From positions 496,001 to 560,000 of the forward strand of contig MBPM02000040.1 in NCBI GenBank assembly GCA_001695595.3: 64,000 nt of DNA, in the 5' to 3' direction. Below the pieces are notes generated by a model, which was not told the origin of the DNA, made no database searches, and saw only the letters and a list, made by a program, of their open reading frames with translations. This stretch comes from Plasmopara viticola. Taxonomy: Eukaryota; Oomycota; Peronosporomycetes; Peronosporales; Peronosporaceae. This document shows, in pieces, positions 32,770 to 43,199 of this stretch. Each line of letters starts with the position of its first letter. Within the stretch, counting starts at the first letter, position 1. The translations under genes and the position numbers were made by a program.

Positions 32770-33936
32770 ATGAGCCCAATAACGAACCCGAACGAGATCC
32801 TCAGCGACGACAACTACTTCCCGTGGGAGTTTAACGCCCGCATGGCATTGGCCAGGAAGGGCCTCCTTGATCATCTCGAGGTGAAGCCAGAAGACGCAGT
32901 GAACGCCCCCGCCCAATGGAAAGCCGCCGATGTGAAGGCGCTGGCTGTGGTGTCGAAGCTGTTGAGTCCAACGTACCAGATGATGGTGAGAGAAGCCAAT
33001 TCTGCATGGGAAGCATGGCAAATTCTGCGTGCATTCTTCATGAAGCAGAGTCTCCACAACCGTGTGCAGCTGCGCAAGCAACTCCACGAGTTCGCGATGG
33101 CCAGTGGTGAGAGTCTCATGGAGCATCTGGTGCAGTTCGATAAATTGTGTGCGAAGTTGGCTGCGGTTGGTGACGCTCTGCCTGAAGAGGAGAAGCTGGT
33201 GATCCTCCTTGGTAGTGTGCCAAGTGAGTACGACGCGATGGTGCGACTCATCGAAGCGCGCGACCGTGTGACACTTCTGGATGCAAAAGAGATGCTCCGA
33301 CGCGAATATGAGATGATTCAGAAACGCGAGGTGAAGGAGCAAGCATTCAAGGCGACGGTGAGTGATGTTGGTGGAAGGTTCCAGAATGGGCGTGGAGGCC
33401 GACGTGGACGAAATGCCAAGGGACACGGACGCAAAGGGCATAATGGTGGTGACAAGAAGGAGTTCAAGGGCCGATGCTATGAATGCCACGAAGCTGGCCA
33501 CAAGAAGCAAGATTGCCCGAGGCTGACGGGCAATGCCGGTGGTTCGGAGTTCGCGTTCTCCGCTATGACCGCTGGTGGTGAGCGATCATCCACCTGGCTC
33601 CTTGATAGTGGAGCCAGCTCGCACATGACTACGGATCGGAATGATTTTTCGGAGTACCGCCCGCTTACAGAACCAATCGAGATCATGGTGGCAAATGGCC
33701 AGCGGGTTGCCGCCATAGGTATGGGTACCGTGCGAGTTAATTTTACCGGAGGCGTGCGGGTGAAGTTGACGGATGTTCTCCACGTTCAGAATTTGGACCG
33801 AAAGCTACTGTCGGTTCCTGCACTCATGTCCAAGAATCTCGCTGTGCAGTTCGACAAGACCGGTGCCTCCATCTCGCTGAATGGCCGTGTTATTGTTCGA
33901 GTCCTCGGTTTGGGAAACTGTACGCGTGTGAACTAA
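32770..33936 (+). pseudogene. Copia copy 2 gag and protease
   Basis: 388-codon frame: gag core, zinc knuckle CYECHEAGHKKQDC, and protease box LLDSGASSHM with downstream VNFTGGVRVKLTDVLHV. It ends out of frame after the missing C near 33903. The ATG lies in the primer-binding site. One gag residue differs from copies 1 and 3 (NYFPWEF for NYFLWEF). Confidence 0.9.
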
Positions 33937-34079
33937 AGTACAGAACGGAAGGCAACGCGTATACGGCATTTGATGGTGAGTCAAGTGATAAAGCCTACGA
34001 AGTCATTCACGCGCGCCTGGGATACGTCTCCGATACCAAGCTAAAGTTAATTGCTCGCGCGTGCGATGGTGTCCCCCCT

Positions 34080-35429
34080 ATGGCTTTGTTTCAATCGGAT
34101 GGTGGTGTTTGCAGTGGCTGTGCGCAAGGAAAAATGACCACGAGCTCGTACGCGCACCAATCGGGTAGCGAGATAAAGACAGGTCGCCCATTCGAGATTG
34201 TGCACACGGATGTGATGGGGCCAATAAAACCGAAGTCCAAGGGTGGTGCGGTATACATCGTGGTCTTCGTGGACGACTTCAGCCGAGTAGTGTTCGTCAA
34301 CTTCATCAAGCAGAAGTCTCAAGTGTTCGATTGCTTCAAGGCATTTTGCACTCAGGTTAAGGTGCAACACGGCTGCAAGGTGATGTGTGTTCGTAGTGAC
34401 AACGGTGGTGAATATGTGAGCAAGCGCTTCGGCAAGTTCTGTGCGTCCAAAGGGATCATTCACCAGACGAGTGCGCCATACAGCCCCCAGCAAAATGGGA
34501 CCGCTGAGCGTATGAACCGGACACTAGCTGACATGGCCCGATCGATGCTACACTACATGCGAGTGGACCGTGTGTGGTGCGCTGAAGCGTTTCGGACTGC
34601 AGCTTACATCGTCAACCGTATCCCGAATACTGCGCGACCGGATCAGAGCCCCCTCGAAGTATTAACCGGAAAGCGCCAGTCACTCGAAGACCTTCGTGTG
34701 TTTGGTGCTCGTGGCTACGTACATGTTGACAAGCCAAACGTAGGCAAACTTGATCCTCGAGCTCACCGTTGCCTCTTCCTTGGATACGCTGATGGTTCGA
34801 AAGCATACCGTGTGTGGGATTACGACGACGAGCGCATCGTGATTTCGCGATCGGTGCATCTGAATGAGCGACCACCAGACACGTTCCATGCCGTCAGTGA
34901 TGACTCAAGTTGCTTTCCTTGGGTGGTTAGCATCAATGATCACGATTCCGTGAGTTATATTCCGCCACCGCGACCAGTGAATGAGAACGACCATGATGCA
35001 ACTGCGGATGTCGACGATGCCGCCGACGTTGAAATGGAAGAAGTGCCCCCTACTGATGCTCAAGTCTCACCCGTTCCTACTGATGCTTTGGACAGGGGGA
35101 GTAACAGCCAGATGCAAGTTGTCCAGCGCATCAGTCCTGCCACTGCTACCGAAGATCAGCAGATGCAGCTCGCCCAGCGTCCTGATTGCGATATCGTCCC
35201 GCACTCACAACATCCAAGTCGGTCGATCGATCGCCCCGCCATCGTCCAACATCTCAACCCGAGCCTTGACCTCGTCCGTGCTGCCGGATGTGATCCGTGC
35301 GCACCGTCAGCAATAATCCCTCATGGTGAAGGTGTTGGCGTCGGCGTCGATGCATCAGAGAATCGCATAGTGTTCAGTGGTGGTTCCATTCGCCCTCGTC
35401 GATCACGTATGAACAACCGCATCTACTGA
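34080..35429 (+). pseudogene. Copia copy 2 integrase region
   Basis: Integrase D-D-E core intact (VHTDVMGP, VRSDNGGEY, QQNGTAERMNR). The frame is open upstream to about 33905, where the zinc-binding motif reads HARLGYVSD instead of HARLGHVSD. It ends at RMNNRIY-stop after a missing G near 35398. Confidence 0.9.
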
Positions 35430-35440
35430 CTGATGGAGAT

Positions 35441-37117
35441 ATGCCTTTGCATCTTGGTGGCGCTGAAATTGACGATGAGCCAGAACCAGAAAGCAAGCGA
35501 CCACGCCTGGATGAGTACGAAATTGCGTTGGCGGTGTCTGAGCTGCCTACATCATACTCTGAAGCAATGGCGGCCCCTGACGCTCCACAATGGAAGGAAG
35601 CTATTCGTGTAGAGATTCGGTCGCATGTGCGGAGCCACACGTGGGACATGGTGCGACGACCTCAAGGAAACAAGGTGATCGGATGCAAATGGGTATTCGC
35701 GAAGAAGTACGACGAGAATGGAGCGGTTAAGCGATACAAGGCACGTCTGGTCGCTCGAGGTTTCCTCCAGACTCGCGGCATAGACTATACCCACACATAC
35801 TCACCAGTGGCAAGCATGAACACGATCCGGGTCTTTCTCGCATTGTACTGCTCTCGACGCCTCATGATTCGCCAGTTTGACATTGAGACCGCATTTCTAA
35901 ATGGAAAGCTTGACGAAACAGTGTTTATAAATCCCCCTGAAGGAGTGAATGTGGCGCCGGAATTGGTTTGCAGACTCCGCCGCAGCCTCTATGGACTCAA
36001 GCAAGCTGCAGCTGTGTGGCACCGTACCATCCGCGACGTGTTCAAGCGTCTAGGTTTCAAACAGTGTCGAGCTGATCCTTGTCTCTTCGTTCGACGAAAT
36101 GACAGTGACCCAGCGGCCGCGGTTTTTGTGGTGCTTTACGTGGACGATCTACTTGTTGGCTGCAAAACAGAGGAACAAGCGCGATCCGTGTGTACTGGTC
36201 TCGCGTCGCACTTCACGGTCAAATCACTCGGTGATGTTCGTTTCGTTCTCGGGATGGAAGTACTTCACGATCGGAAACGTGGTGAAATGGTGGTGAAGCA
36301 ATCTCAGTTTATAACCAAGTTGCTCGAGCGTTTTGGTCAAGTATCTGCTCATGGTGTCCGCAACCCAATGGTGATCGGTCAAGATCTCAGCCCATCCGAC
36401 AAGCACGGTGTATGCACAGACAAAAATAAGTACCGCGAACTAATCGGATCAATGCTGTACGTTGCCAATGCCACACGTCCCGACATTGGCTACGTGCTGT
36501 CGATACTCTCTCAGTACCTCGATACGCCGCGTGAGATGCATTGGAATGCTGCGTTACGTGTACTTCGCTACCTCAAGGCCACTGATTCGATCGGCATCCA
36601 CTACACGTCAAAGGGCAAAAATATCGTGACATACTGCGACGCGAACTGGGGTGGTGATAAGGAAACGCGACGTTCGGCGTCTGGTGTGATGGTGAAGATG
36701 GCTGACGGTCCGGTCATCTACAAGAGCAAGCGTCAAGCGACCGTCGCGTTATCAACTGCTGAAGCCGAGTACATGGCTCTCGCACTTACCGCTCAAGAAG
36801 TACTGTGGCTGCGTTTCCTCCTCACAGAAATGGGTGTAAGCGTGTCGAGTGCGTCGACGATCTACATGGACAACCAGTCGGCGATTAGTATGGCAACTAA
36901 CCACGGATACACCCCACGCGCCAAGCACATCGACCTCCGAGCTCACTTCGTCCGTGACTACGTCGAAAAGGGCACCATCAAGGTGGAGTACGTACCATCG
37001 GAGTCTAAGCTAGCGGATATGTTAACGAAGGCCATTCCGACGCCACGCTTTGTGGAGCTTCGTGACGCATGCGGACTTGTGGACTGTCAAGTTGAGGGGG
37101 AGTGTAACGACCTCTAA
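35441..37117 (+). CDS. Copia copy 2 reverse transcriptase and RNase H
   Basis: 558-codon frame starting in the linker (PESKRPRLDEYE). RVT_2 landmarks and an intact YVDDLLVG catalytic box are followed by RNase H motifs (YCDANWGGD, STAEAEYMAL). It is one base out of frame with the integrase, so it is not made as part of a polyprotein. Confidence 0.88.
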   Translation: MPLHLGGAEIDDEPEPESKRPRLDEYEIALAVSELPTSYSEAMAAPDAPQWKEAIRVEIRSHVRSHTWDMVRRPQGNKVIGCKWVFAKKYDENGAVKRYKARLVARGFLQTRGIDYTHTYSPVASMNTIRVFLALYCSRRLMIRQFDIETAFLNGKLDETVFINPPEGVNVAPELVCRLRRSLYGLKQAAAVWHRTIRDVFKRLGFKQCRADPCLFVRRNDSDPAAAVFVVLYVDDLLVGCKTEEQARSVCTGLASHFTVKSLGDVRFVLGMEVLHDRKRGEMVVKQSQFITKLLERFGQVSAHGVRNPMVIGQDLSPSDKHGVCTDKNKYRELIGSMLYVANATRPDIGYVLSILSQYLDTPREMHWNAALRVLRYLKATDSIGIHYTSKGKNIVTYCDANWGGDKETRRSASGVMVKMADGPVIYKSKRQATVALSTAEAEYMALALTAQEVLWLRFLLTEMGVSVSSASTIYMDNQSAISMATNHGYTPRAKHIDLRAHFVRDYVEKGTIKVEYVPSESKLADMLTKAIPTPRFVELRDACGLVDCQVEGECNDL

Positions 37118-37282
37118 TTGGGTGTCCCACAGTATGTGCCAACTTGACATATAAGAGAAATAGTCACATTCTAGAATATCGAGACAGAAGAACACGTGGC
37201 TACAAGTGAGTCAGAGCCGATAGTTTGCTTTATTATTATGAATTTACTTTCCATTTTGCACTGCGACAATCACATTGTTATA
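37103..37282 (+). repeat. 3' LTR, Copia copy 2
   Basis: 180 bp, same state as the 3' LTR of copy 1. Confidence 0.95.
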
Positions 37283-37921
37283 GTCGGCAATGGGAATAAC
37301 CCAATGGGGCCCACTATCCTTCACTGCTCTATAATAATTTCGTCGATGGATGCCTAGCAGCTGCTGTACTGCAAGATCGCGATTGACGAAAAACAAATCG
37401 CCGGTCGCGAGTGAAAAGACTGGTTCGACTCCAGACTTCCAAACCCATTTTGATCCATGATATCCAGCAAGACTTTGCGCAACCTTGACTCTTTTGGGAA
37501 AAGATTCGGTCTGATATGGGATACTGATGCCGGTTGCATGCGGAGGAGATGCATTTGGCGGCTCATCGGTTGGCACCACCACCAGCACATTCACTGGGCC
37601 ATTTCCTGCTGCAACTTGGTGTTTATCGATTTGGTGCCGCACATCTTTCTCCGAAAGGCCGACAACACTGATTTCCGCCCGCGCAGCACCCAAATGTGTC
37701 AAACCACTGATGTCACTCACACCTTTGACCGCATTTTCAGTCAGCCATGTGGCGCCTTTCATGGCCAAGAACAGCTGCACTCGATCGGCATCGCACTTGA
37801 TTGTGCGGGATTTTTTTTCCTTGATGGCTTTCTTCAAGTCATCAACCGTGTCGCTCTCATCCACCCGCACAGAGAACGCGCTTCCAGTCGCTCCATCCAC
37901 CGCACAAAACAGCTTCACCAT
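37244..37921 (-). CDS. CRN copy F, Crinkler header fused to an LTR-encoded tail (225 codons)
   Basis: Same product as the copy D header fusion (25945-26622): an intact CRN header with VQLFLAMKG and VNVLVVVP, and an LTR-derived tail and stop. The predicted protein shows no differences from D, so it is either a recent duplicate or maintained. Confidence 0.75.
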   Translation of the reverse strand: MVKLFCAVDGATGSAFSVRVDESDTVDDLKKAIKEKKSRTIKCDADRVQLFLAMKGATWLTENAVKGVSDISGLTHLGAARAEISVVGLSEKDVRHQIDKHQVAAGNGPVNVLVVVPTDEPPNASPPHATGISIPYQTESFPKRVKVAQSLAGYHGSKWVWKSGVEPVFSLATGDLFFVNRDLAVQQLLGIHRRNYYRAVKDSGPHWVIPIADYNNVIVAVQNGK

Positions 37922-38047
37922 CCTTCCTTTTGTTTTCTGACTGCAGAAACCAATTTACACCTCGTTTTCAGGGTTTTATTCGAACGATGGTTTCCGGAAA
38001 TAACCTCCAATGGGGTTGAAATCTCGGCTTTAAAACCATTTCCAAAT

Positions 38048-38229
38048 GATACCGGTATCGGTCAATAGTATAATACCAGTACGACAATACTCAGTCAGTC
38101 TAAACAATGTTATAGCATTAACGTTAAATTGTTAGTGCGAAAAAAGAACTGATCAGATTAATCAATGCAAATAGACTTGTGATGAAATTCCTGTCAATGT
38201 GCTAGTATTGCGTCATCGTGGGCGATGAC
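38048..38229. promoter_or_regulatory. Upstream region of CRN copy F: palindrome and stem-loop
   Basis: GATACCGGTATC at 38048-38059 and the stem-loop at 38212-38229. Confidence 0.5.
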
Positions 38230-38510
38230 AGTGTACAACGTCCGCTGACTTATGTCAACTGTCATTTAAATACTTTAAGAGCGCAGCGCTTGAGCACTTC
38301 AAGTTAAGGCCTTTTACATCTGCTCGGCACCTTCGTTCACTCTGTCGTTTCTTTCATACACGCCGCCCACATACGCAGCCCATAGCTCAAATTAATTGCT
38401 GTGCTGACGCTTGTCTTCAATCTTTAAGTCCAACTCTGTCATAGGTCAGCCCCTTTTAAATCATGCTCGTATGTGACACTGTAGCAGGCGAATGTTGATG
38501 TGTGTCGACA

Positions 38511-38627
38511 ATGGCGTCGCACTCTCTTTCGAACGTCGTGCTCCGATTTGAGCAGGTATTTTCTAATACCTTAGCAGCATGGACATGCGATGACCATCTG
38601 CTAAAAGAGTTTAGTGATCAACTTTAA
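38511..38627 (+). CDS. 38-codon small ORF in the CRN gap, copy 6
   Basis: Same 117-base frame. It points toward the end of CRN copy G. Confidence 0.35.
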   Translation: MASHSLSNVVLRFEQVFSNTLAAWTCDDHLLKEFSDQL

Positions 38628-38951
38628 TTGGCTAAGCTAAGAAAATCACATGCAACTGTTCGAACTTCTTATGCATGTCATCTTCAGACTTGCAGGAGTG
38701 CGCAAGTAAAATTTCGCACTTGATGAATTTGTGTGTGCGTATCAACTACAACGCCTATTAACGATTATCGTCGAGGCCTTACTTGGGCATTTTGCAACCT
38801 TTGAGAACAATGAATTGTCTCTTTTACGATTTTTCAAAGAAGTCTACTTCGACTTTTGAGATGATCACTTCTAATTCCTTCGATAACACAGGGTCCTCCC
38901 AAATACCAAAAAAGCGCGCCCGATTCGACGGTGTTGATAGATTCAGCAAAA

Positions 38952-41231
38952 TCACTTCTGAATAAATGGATAGCCCAGAGCTGGCACCGACACCGACTTT
39001 CGCGTGTCGAACTTATCTGATAGCGTCTTGTTGTACTTCGTTGCGCACACCACCAGCACATTTAAGCGCTTCTGCATATTTCGACGCTCCAGAAACATGC
39101 AGTTAAAAAAAAAAAAGACATTACATTCCTTCCTCAAGTGAGCTTCACAGAACTCGGCTGATCTAAAGATTTTTACTGCAAGACCAAGCGTCAGGATTAT
39201 GTCATCAGTCTGTGTCATCAATAACGCATCACTTGATGACGATTTTGAAAGCGGCTTCAAACAAATACTAGTCGCCATATTTTGACGCATGTCTGCTTCA
39301 ATCATCTGCAGCAACAGCGGCCACGCACTTGGGTCGGCCGTCGGTGAATCAAGTTTCGGATGTTTCATTCCTTTATCTGTTATCTTCGGAATTGGTCGAG
39401 TGTCGCCATTGAATGACACGTGACTGCACATCCCAAAAGCTTGACTCTGATTGAAGTACTCAGGCAAACCGTCTGTTAGTATTCGAGCAGAACTAAACAT
39501 TTCTTGAAATCGTTTGAGACAAATCCACTCAAACACGGTAGAATTCTCGATCGAGAAGTTGTTGCCTGCAATTGCATGGATGTAGTCTTGAAATGGCAAA
39601 TAGTATTGCAAAATAAGCTGAAGTATAAATGGCGTCGCATAAAGCTTCGCCTGCTCCACCGTTCCTTCCCATGCAATGCAGCAGTTGTTGGCAATAACAT
39701 CCAGCGAGATCTGTCCTTCACCAACATACTCTACTTGTCTTGTGAGGTCTGCACATTCTCCACGGGTTATTATATCCAGCAATTTCGACGCGTGCTCTCT
39801 GTATTTTTTCAATTCGCCGTAAAACAACGTCCAATCTTCTATGTTGACTGGTTGGTTGTACTCCATGAGTTCTGAAAACGATCGACACGTTTCAAACGCC
39901 ATCAGCAATGTACGTGGATGGCCACACGTCTGTTGAAAAAGATGCTGCACAACGTCATCAAGTTGAGAGCCATCCAACCCACATACTTCTTTGATCGTCT
40001 TGTTTTCCACATTATCGACAAACGTTTTCTCCATAATTGTCTTGATCGCTTCGGGTCGAAGGAGGTGGATACTCAGTCGAGAAATTGTGAAAGGGCTCTG
40101 CACGAGTTGCGCCTGGGCGGGTCTCATCCTCACATAGCTGAGAAAAGACCCACGCCCAAGGAACACGAAGAAAACATTTTTCATCATAAACCACTTACCA
40201 ACAATATTAAGGCAGAACTTCATGAAGTGCTCGCGACTGTCCAAATAACCCGAATTGTCTGCCTCAAACGCAGCACCAATCTCATCCAGCACAATAAACA
40301 GCGGCCCGACTTCGTCTGTCAAGTCTTCTAGAAAGGTTGCCACGTCTTGTGGTGGATTTAAGAGAATACCAGGTGGCTTCTCAAACATCTCACAGAGCTT
40401 CATAATTAGCCGACGAACCATTATCGCATCGAGGGACGGCTTTAACAGGTCACCACGGTCAAATGTGATATGAACGGTGCGGCATGCACCAAGAGTTTTC
40501 TGAAAATCGTCTTGACCAGCACCCTTCCAAGATACGCGGCACTTTTGTATGTAATGATTCCCAAATGATGATTTGCCCATACCAACGACGTTGTCGGCAA
40601 TGGGAATAACCCAATGGGGCCCACTATCCTTCACTGCTCTATAATAATTTCGTCGGTGAATGCCTTGCAGCTGCTGTACTGCAAGGTCGCGATTGACGAA
40701 AAACATTCTGTTATTCGCGAGTGAATAGACTGGTTCGACTTCAGACTTCCAAACCCATTTTGATCCATGATACCCAGCAAGACTTTGCGCAACCTTGGCT
40801 CTCTTGGGAAAAGGTCCGGTATGATATGGGATACTGATGCCGGTTGCATGCGGAGGCGATGCAGTCGGCGGCTCATCGGGTGGCACCACCACCAGCACAT
40901 TCACAGGGCCATTTCCTGCTGCAACTTGGTGTTTATCGATTTGGTGCCGCACATCTTTCTCCGAAAGGCCGACAACACTGATTTCTGCCCGCGCAGCACC
41001 CAAATGTGTCAAACCACTGATGTCACTCACACCTTTGACCGCATTTTCAGTCAGCCATGTGACGCCTTTCATGGCCAAGAACAGCTGCGCTTGATCGGCA
41101 TCGCACTTGATTGTGCGGGATTTCTCTTTCTTGATGGCTTTCTTCAAGTCATCAACCGTGTCGCTCTCATCCATCCGCACAGAGAACGCGCTTCCAGTCG
41201 CTCCATTCACCGCACAAAACAGCTTCACCAT
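38952..41231 (-). CDS. CRN copy G, near-full-length Crinkler-type protein (759 codons)
   Basis: Second most complete CRN. It has the header with QLFLAMKGVTWL and VNVLVVVP, then [13 protein letters not shown], the P-loop-like GMGKSS, the Walker B-like LFIVLDEIG, EYNQPVN with the Gln codon intact, and the C-terminal domain through YNKTLSDKFDTRKS. A 12-A run near 39106-39117 adds three Phe residues in frame. One missing base near 38958 shifts the last codons, so the final 40 or so residues are replaced by a stop. The undisturbed family stop would be at 38824. It may be functional, since only the extreme C-terminus is lost. Confidence 0.82.
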   Translation of the reverse strand: MVKLFCAVNGATGSAFSVRMDESDTVDDLKKAIKKEKSRTIKCDADQAQLFLAMKGVTWLTENAVKGVSDISGLTHLGAARAEISVVGLSEKDVRHQIDKHQVAAGNGPVNVLVVVPPDEPPTASPPHATGISIPYHTGPFPKRAKVAQSLAGYHGSKWVWKSEVEPVYSLANNRMFFVNRDLAVQQLQGIHRRNYYRAVKDSGPHWVIPIADNVVGMGKSSFGNHYIQKCRVSWKGAGQDDFQKTLGACRTVHITFDRGDLLKPSLDAIMVRRLIMKLCEMFEKPPGILLNPPQDVATFLEDLTDEVGPLFIVLDEIGAAFEADNSGYLDSREHFMKFCLNIVGKWFMMKNVFFVFLGRGSFLSYVRMRPAQAQLVQSPFTISRLSIHLLRPEAIKTIMEKTFVDNVENKTIKEVCGLDGSQLDDVVQHLFQQTCGHPRTLLMAFETCRSFSELMEYNQPVNIEDWTLFYGELKKYREHASKLLDIITRGECADLTRQVEYVGEGQISLDVIANNCCIAWEGTVEQAKLYATPFILQLILQYYLPFQDYIHAIAGNNFSIENSTVFEWICLKRFQEMFSSARILTDGLPEYFNQSQAFGMCSHVSFNGDTRPIPKITDKGMKHPKLDSPTADPSAWPLLLQMIEADMRQNMATSICLKPLSKSSSSDALLMTQTDDIILTLGLAVKIFRSAEFCEAHLRKECNVFFFFNCMFLERRNMQKRLNVLVVCATKYNKTLSDKFDTRKSVSVPALGYPFIQK

Positions 41232-41357
41232 CCTTCCTTTTGTTTTCTGACTGCAGAAACCAATTTACACCTCGTTTTCAGGGTTTTATTTGAACGATGG
41301 TTTCCGGAAATAACCTCCAATGGGGTTGAAATCTCGGCTCTGAAACCAGTTCCAAAT

Positions 41358-41538
41358 GATACCGGTATCGGTCAATAGTATAATCCAGTACGACAATACT
41401 CCGTCAGTCTAAACAATGTTATAGCATTAACGTTAAATTGTTAGTGCGAAAAAAGAACTGATCAGATTAATCAATGCAAATAGACTTGTGATGAAATTCC
41501 TGTCAATGTGCTAGTATTGCGTCATCGTGGGCGATGAC
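41358..41538. promoter_or_regulatory. Upstream region of CRN copy G: palindrome and stem-loop
   Basis: GATACCGGTATC at 41358-41369 and the stem-loop at 41521-41538. Confidence 0.5.
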
Positions 41539-41818
41539 AGTGTACAACGTCCGCTGACTTATGTCGACTGTCATTTAAATACTTTAAGAGCGCAGCGCTT
41601 GAGCACTTCAAGTTAAGGCCTTTTACATCTGCTCGGCACCTTCGTTCACTCTGTCGTTTCTTTCATACACGCCGCCCACATACGCAGCCATAGCTCAAAT
41701 TAATTGCTGTGCTGACGCTTGTCTTCAATCTTTAAGTCCAACTCTGTCATAGGTCAGCCCCTTTTAAATCATGCTCGTATGTGACACTGTAGCAGGCGAA
41801 TGTTGATGTGTGTCGACA

Positions 41819-41935
41819 ATGGCGTCGCACTCTCTTTCGAACGTCGTGCTCCGATTTGAGCAGGTATATTCTAATACCTTAGCAGCATGGACATGCGATG
41901 ACCATCTGCTAAAAGAGTTCAGTGATCAACTTTAA
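41819..41935 (+). CDS. 38-codon small ORF in the CRN gap, copy 7
   Basis: Same 117-base frame. It has one synonymous change (GAGTTC for GAGTTT) and the QVYSN variant. It points toward the end of CRN copy H. Confidence 0.35.
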   Translation: MASHSLSNVVLRFEQVYSNTLAAWTCDDHLLKEFSDQL

Positions 41936-42130
41936 TTGGCTAAGCTAAAAAATCACATGCAACTGTTCGAACTTCGTATGCATGTCGTCTTCAAACTTGC
42001 AGGAGTGCGCAAGTAAAATTTCGCACTTGATGAATTTGTGTGTGCGTATCAACTACAACGCCTATTAACGATTATCGTCGAGGCCTTACTTGGGCATTTT
42101 GCAACCTTTGAGAACGATGAATTGTCTCTT

Positions 42131-43199
42131 TTACGATTTTTCAAAGAAGTCTACTTCGACTTTTGAGATGATCACTTCTAATTCCTTCGATAACACAGGG
42201 TCCTCCCAAATACCAAAAATGCGCGCCCGATTCGACGGTGTTGATAGATCCAGCAAAATCAGTTCATGAATAAATGGATAGCCCAGAGCTGGCACCGACA
42301 CCGACTTTCGCGTGTCGAACTTATCTGATAGCGTCTTGTTGTACTTCGTTGCGCACACCACCAGCACATTTAAGCGCTTCTGCATATTTCGACGCTCCAG
42401 AAACATGCAGTTAAAGACATTACATTCCTTCCTCAAGTGAGCTTCACAGAACTCGGCTGATCTAAAGATTTTCACTGCAAGACCAAGCGTCAGGATTATG
42501 TCATCAGTCTGTGTCATCAATAACGCATCACTTGATGACGATTTTGAAAGCGGCTTCAAACAAATACTAGTCGCCATATTTTGACGCATATTGGCTTCAA
42601 TCATCTGCAGCAACAGCGGCCACGCATTTGGGTCGGCCGTCGGTGAATCAAGTTTCAAATGCTTCTTTCCTTTATCTGTTATCTTCGGAATTGGTCAATG
42701 TCGCCATTGAATGACACGTGACTGCACATCCCAAAAGCTTGACTCTGATTGAAGTACTCAGGCAAACCGTCTGTTAGTATTCGAGCAGAACTAAACATTT
42801 CTTGAAATCGTTTGAGACAAATCCACTCAAACACGGTAGAATTCTCGATCGAGAAGTTGTCGCCTGCAATTGCATGGATGTAGTCTTGGAATGGCAACAA
42901 GTATTGCAAAATAAGCTGAAGTATAAATGGCGTCGCATAAAGCTTCGCCTGCTCCACCGTTCCTTCCCATGCAATGCAGCAGTTGTTGGCATTAATATCC
43001 AGCGAGATCTGTCCTTCACCAACATACTCTACTTGTCTTGTGAGGTCTGCACATTCTCCACGGGTTATTATATCCAGCAATTCCGACACGTGCTCTCTGT
43101 ACATTTTCAATTCGCCGTAAAACAGCGTCCAATTTTCTATGTCGACTGGTTAATTGTACTCCATGAGTTCTGAAAACGATCGACACGTTTCAAACGCCA
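42131..43199 (-). pseudogene. CRN copy H, 3' remainder
   Basis: The alternative frame 43150-43491 carries the true continuation and ends at the shared EYN-stop. The frame reopens as 42679-43110, is broken by a two-base loss near 42697 (GGTCAATG for GGTCGAGTG), and finishes as 42131-42658 at the normal stop. The poly-A tract is short and in frame. Its last 45 residues (HELILLDL, ARIFGIWEDP) match copy J rather than B or C. Confidence 0.85.

Larger units (their letters stand above)
32586..37282 (+). mobile_element. Ty1/Copia element in CRN copy F (copy 2 of 3)
   Basis: 4,697 bp, with the same junction and GTCGG target duplication (32581-32585 and 37283-37287) as copy 1. It has the same primer-binding site (32766-32777) and the same three LTR differences. 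It shares the missing C (near 33903) with copy 1 but keeps the T that copy 1 lost near 22443. It lacks the G near 35398 that copy 1 keeps. The second zinc-binding His of the pre-integrase domain is Tyr (TAC at 34023-34025). Confidence 0.95.
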
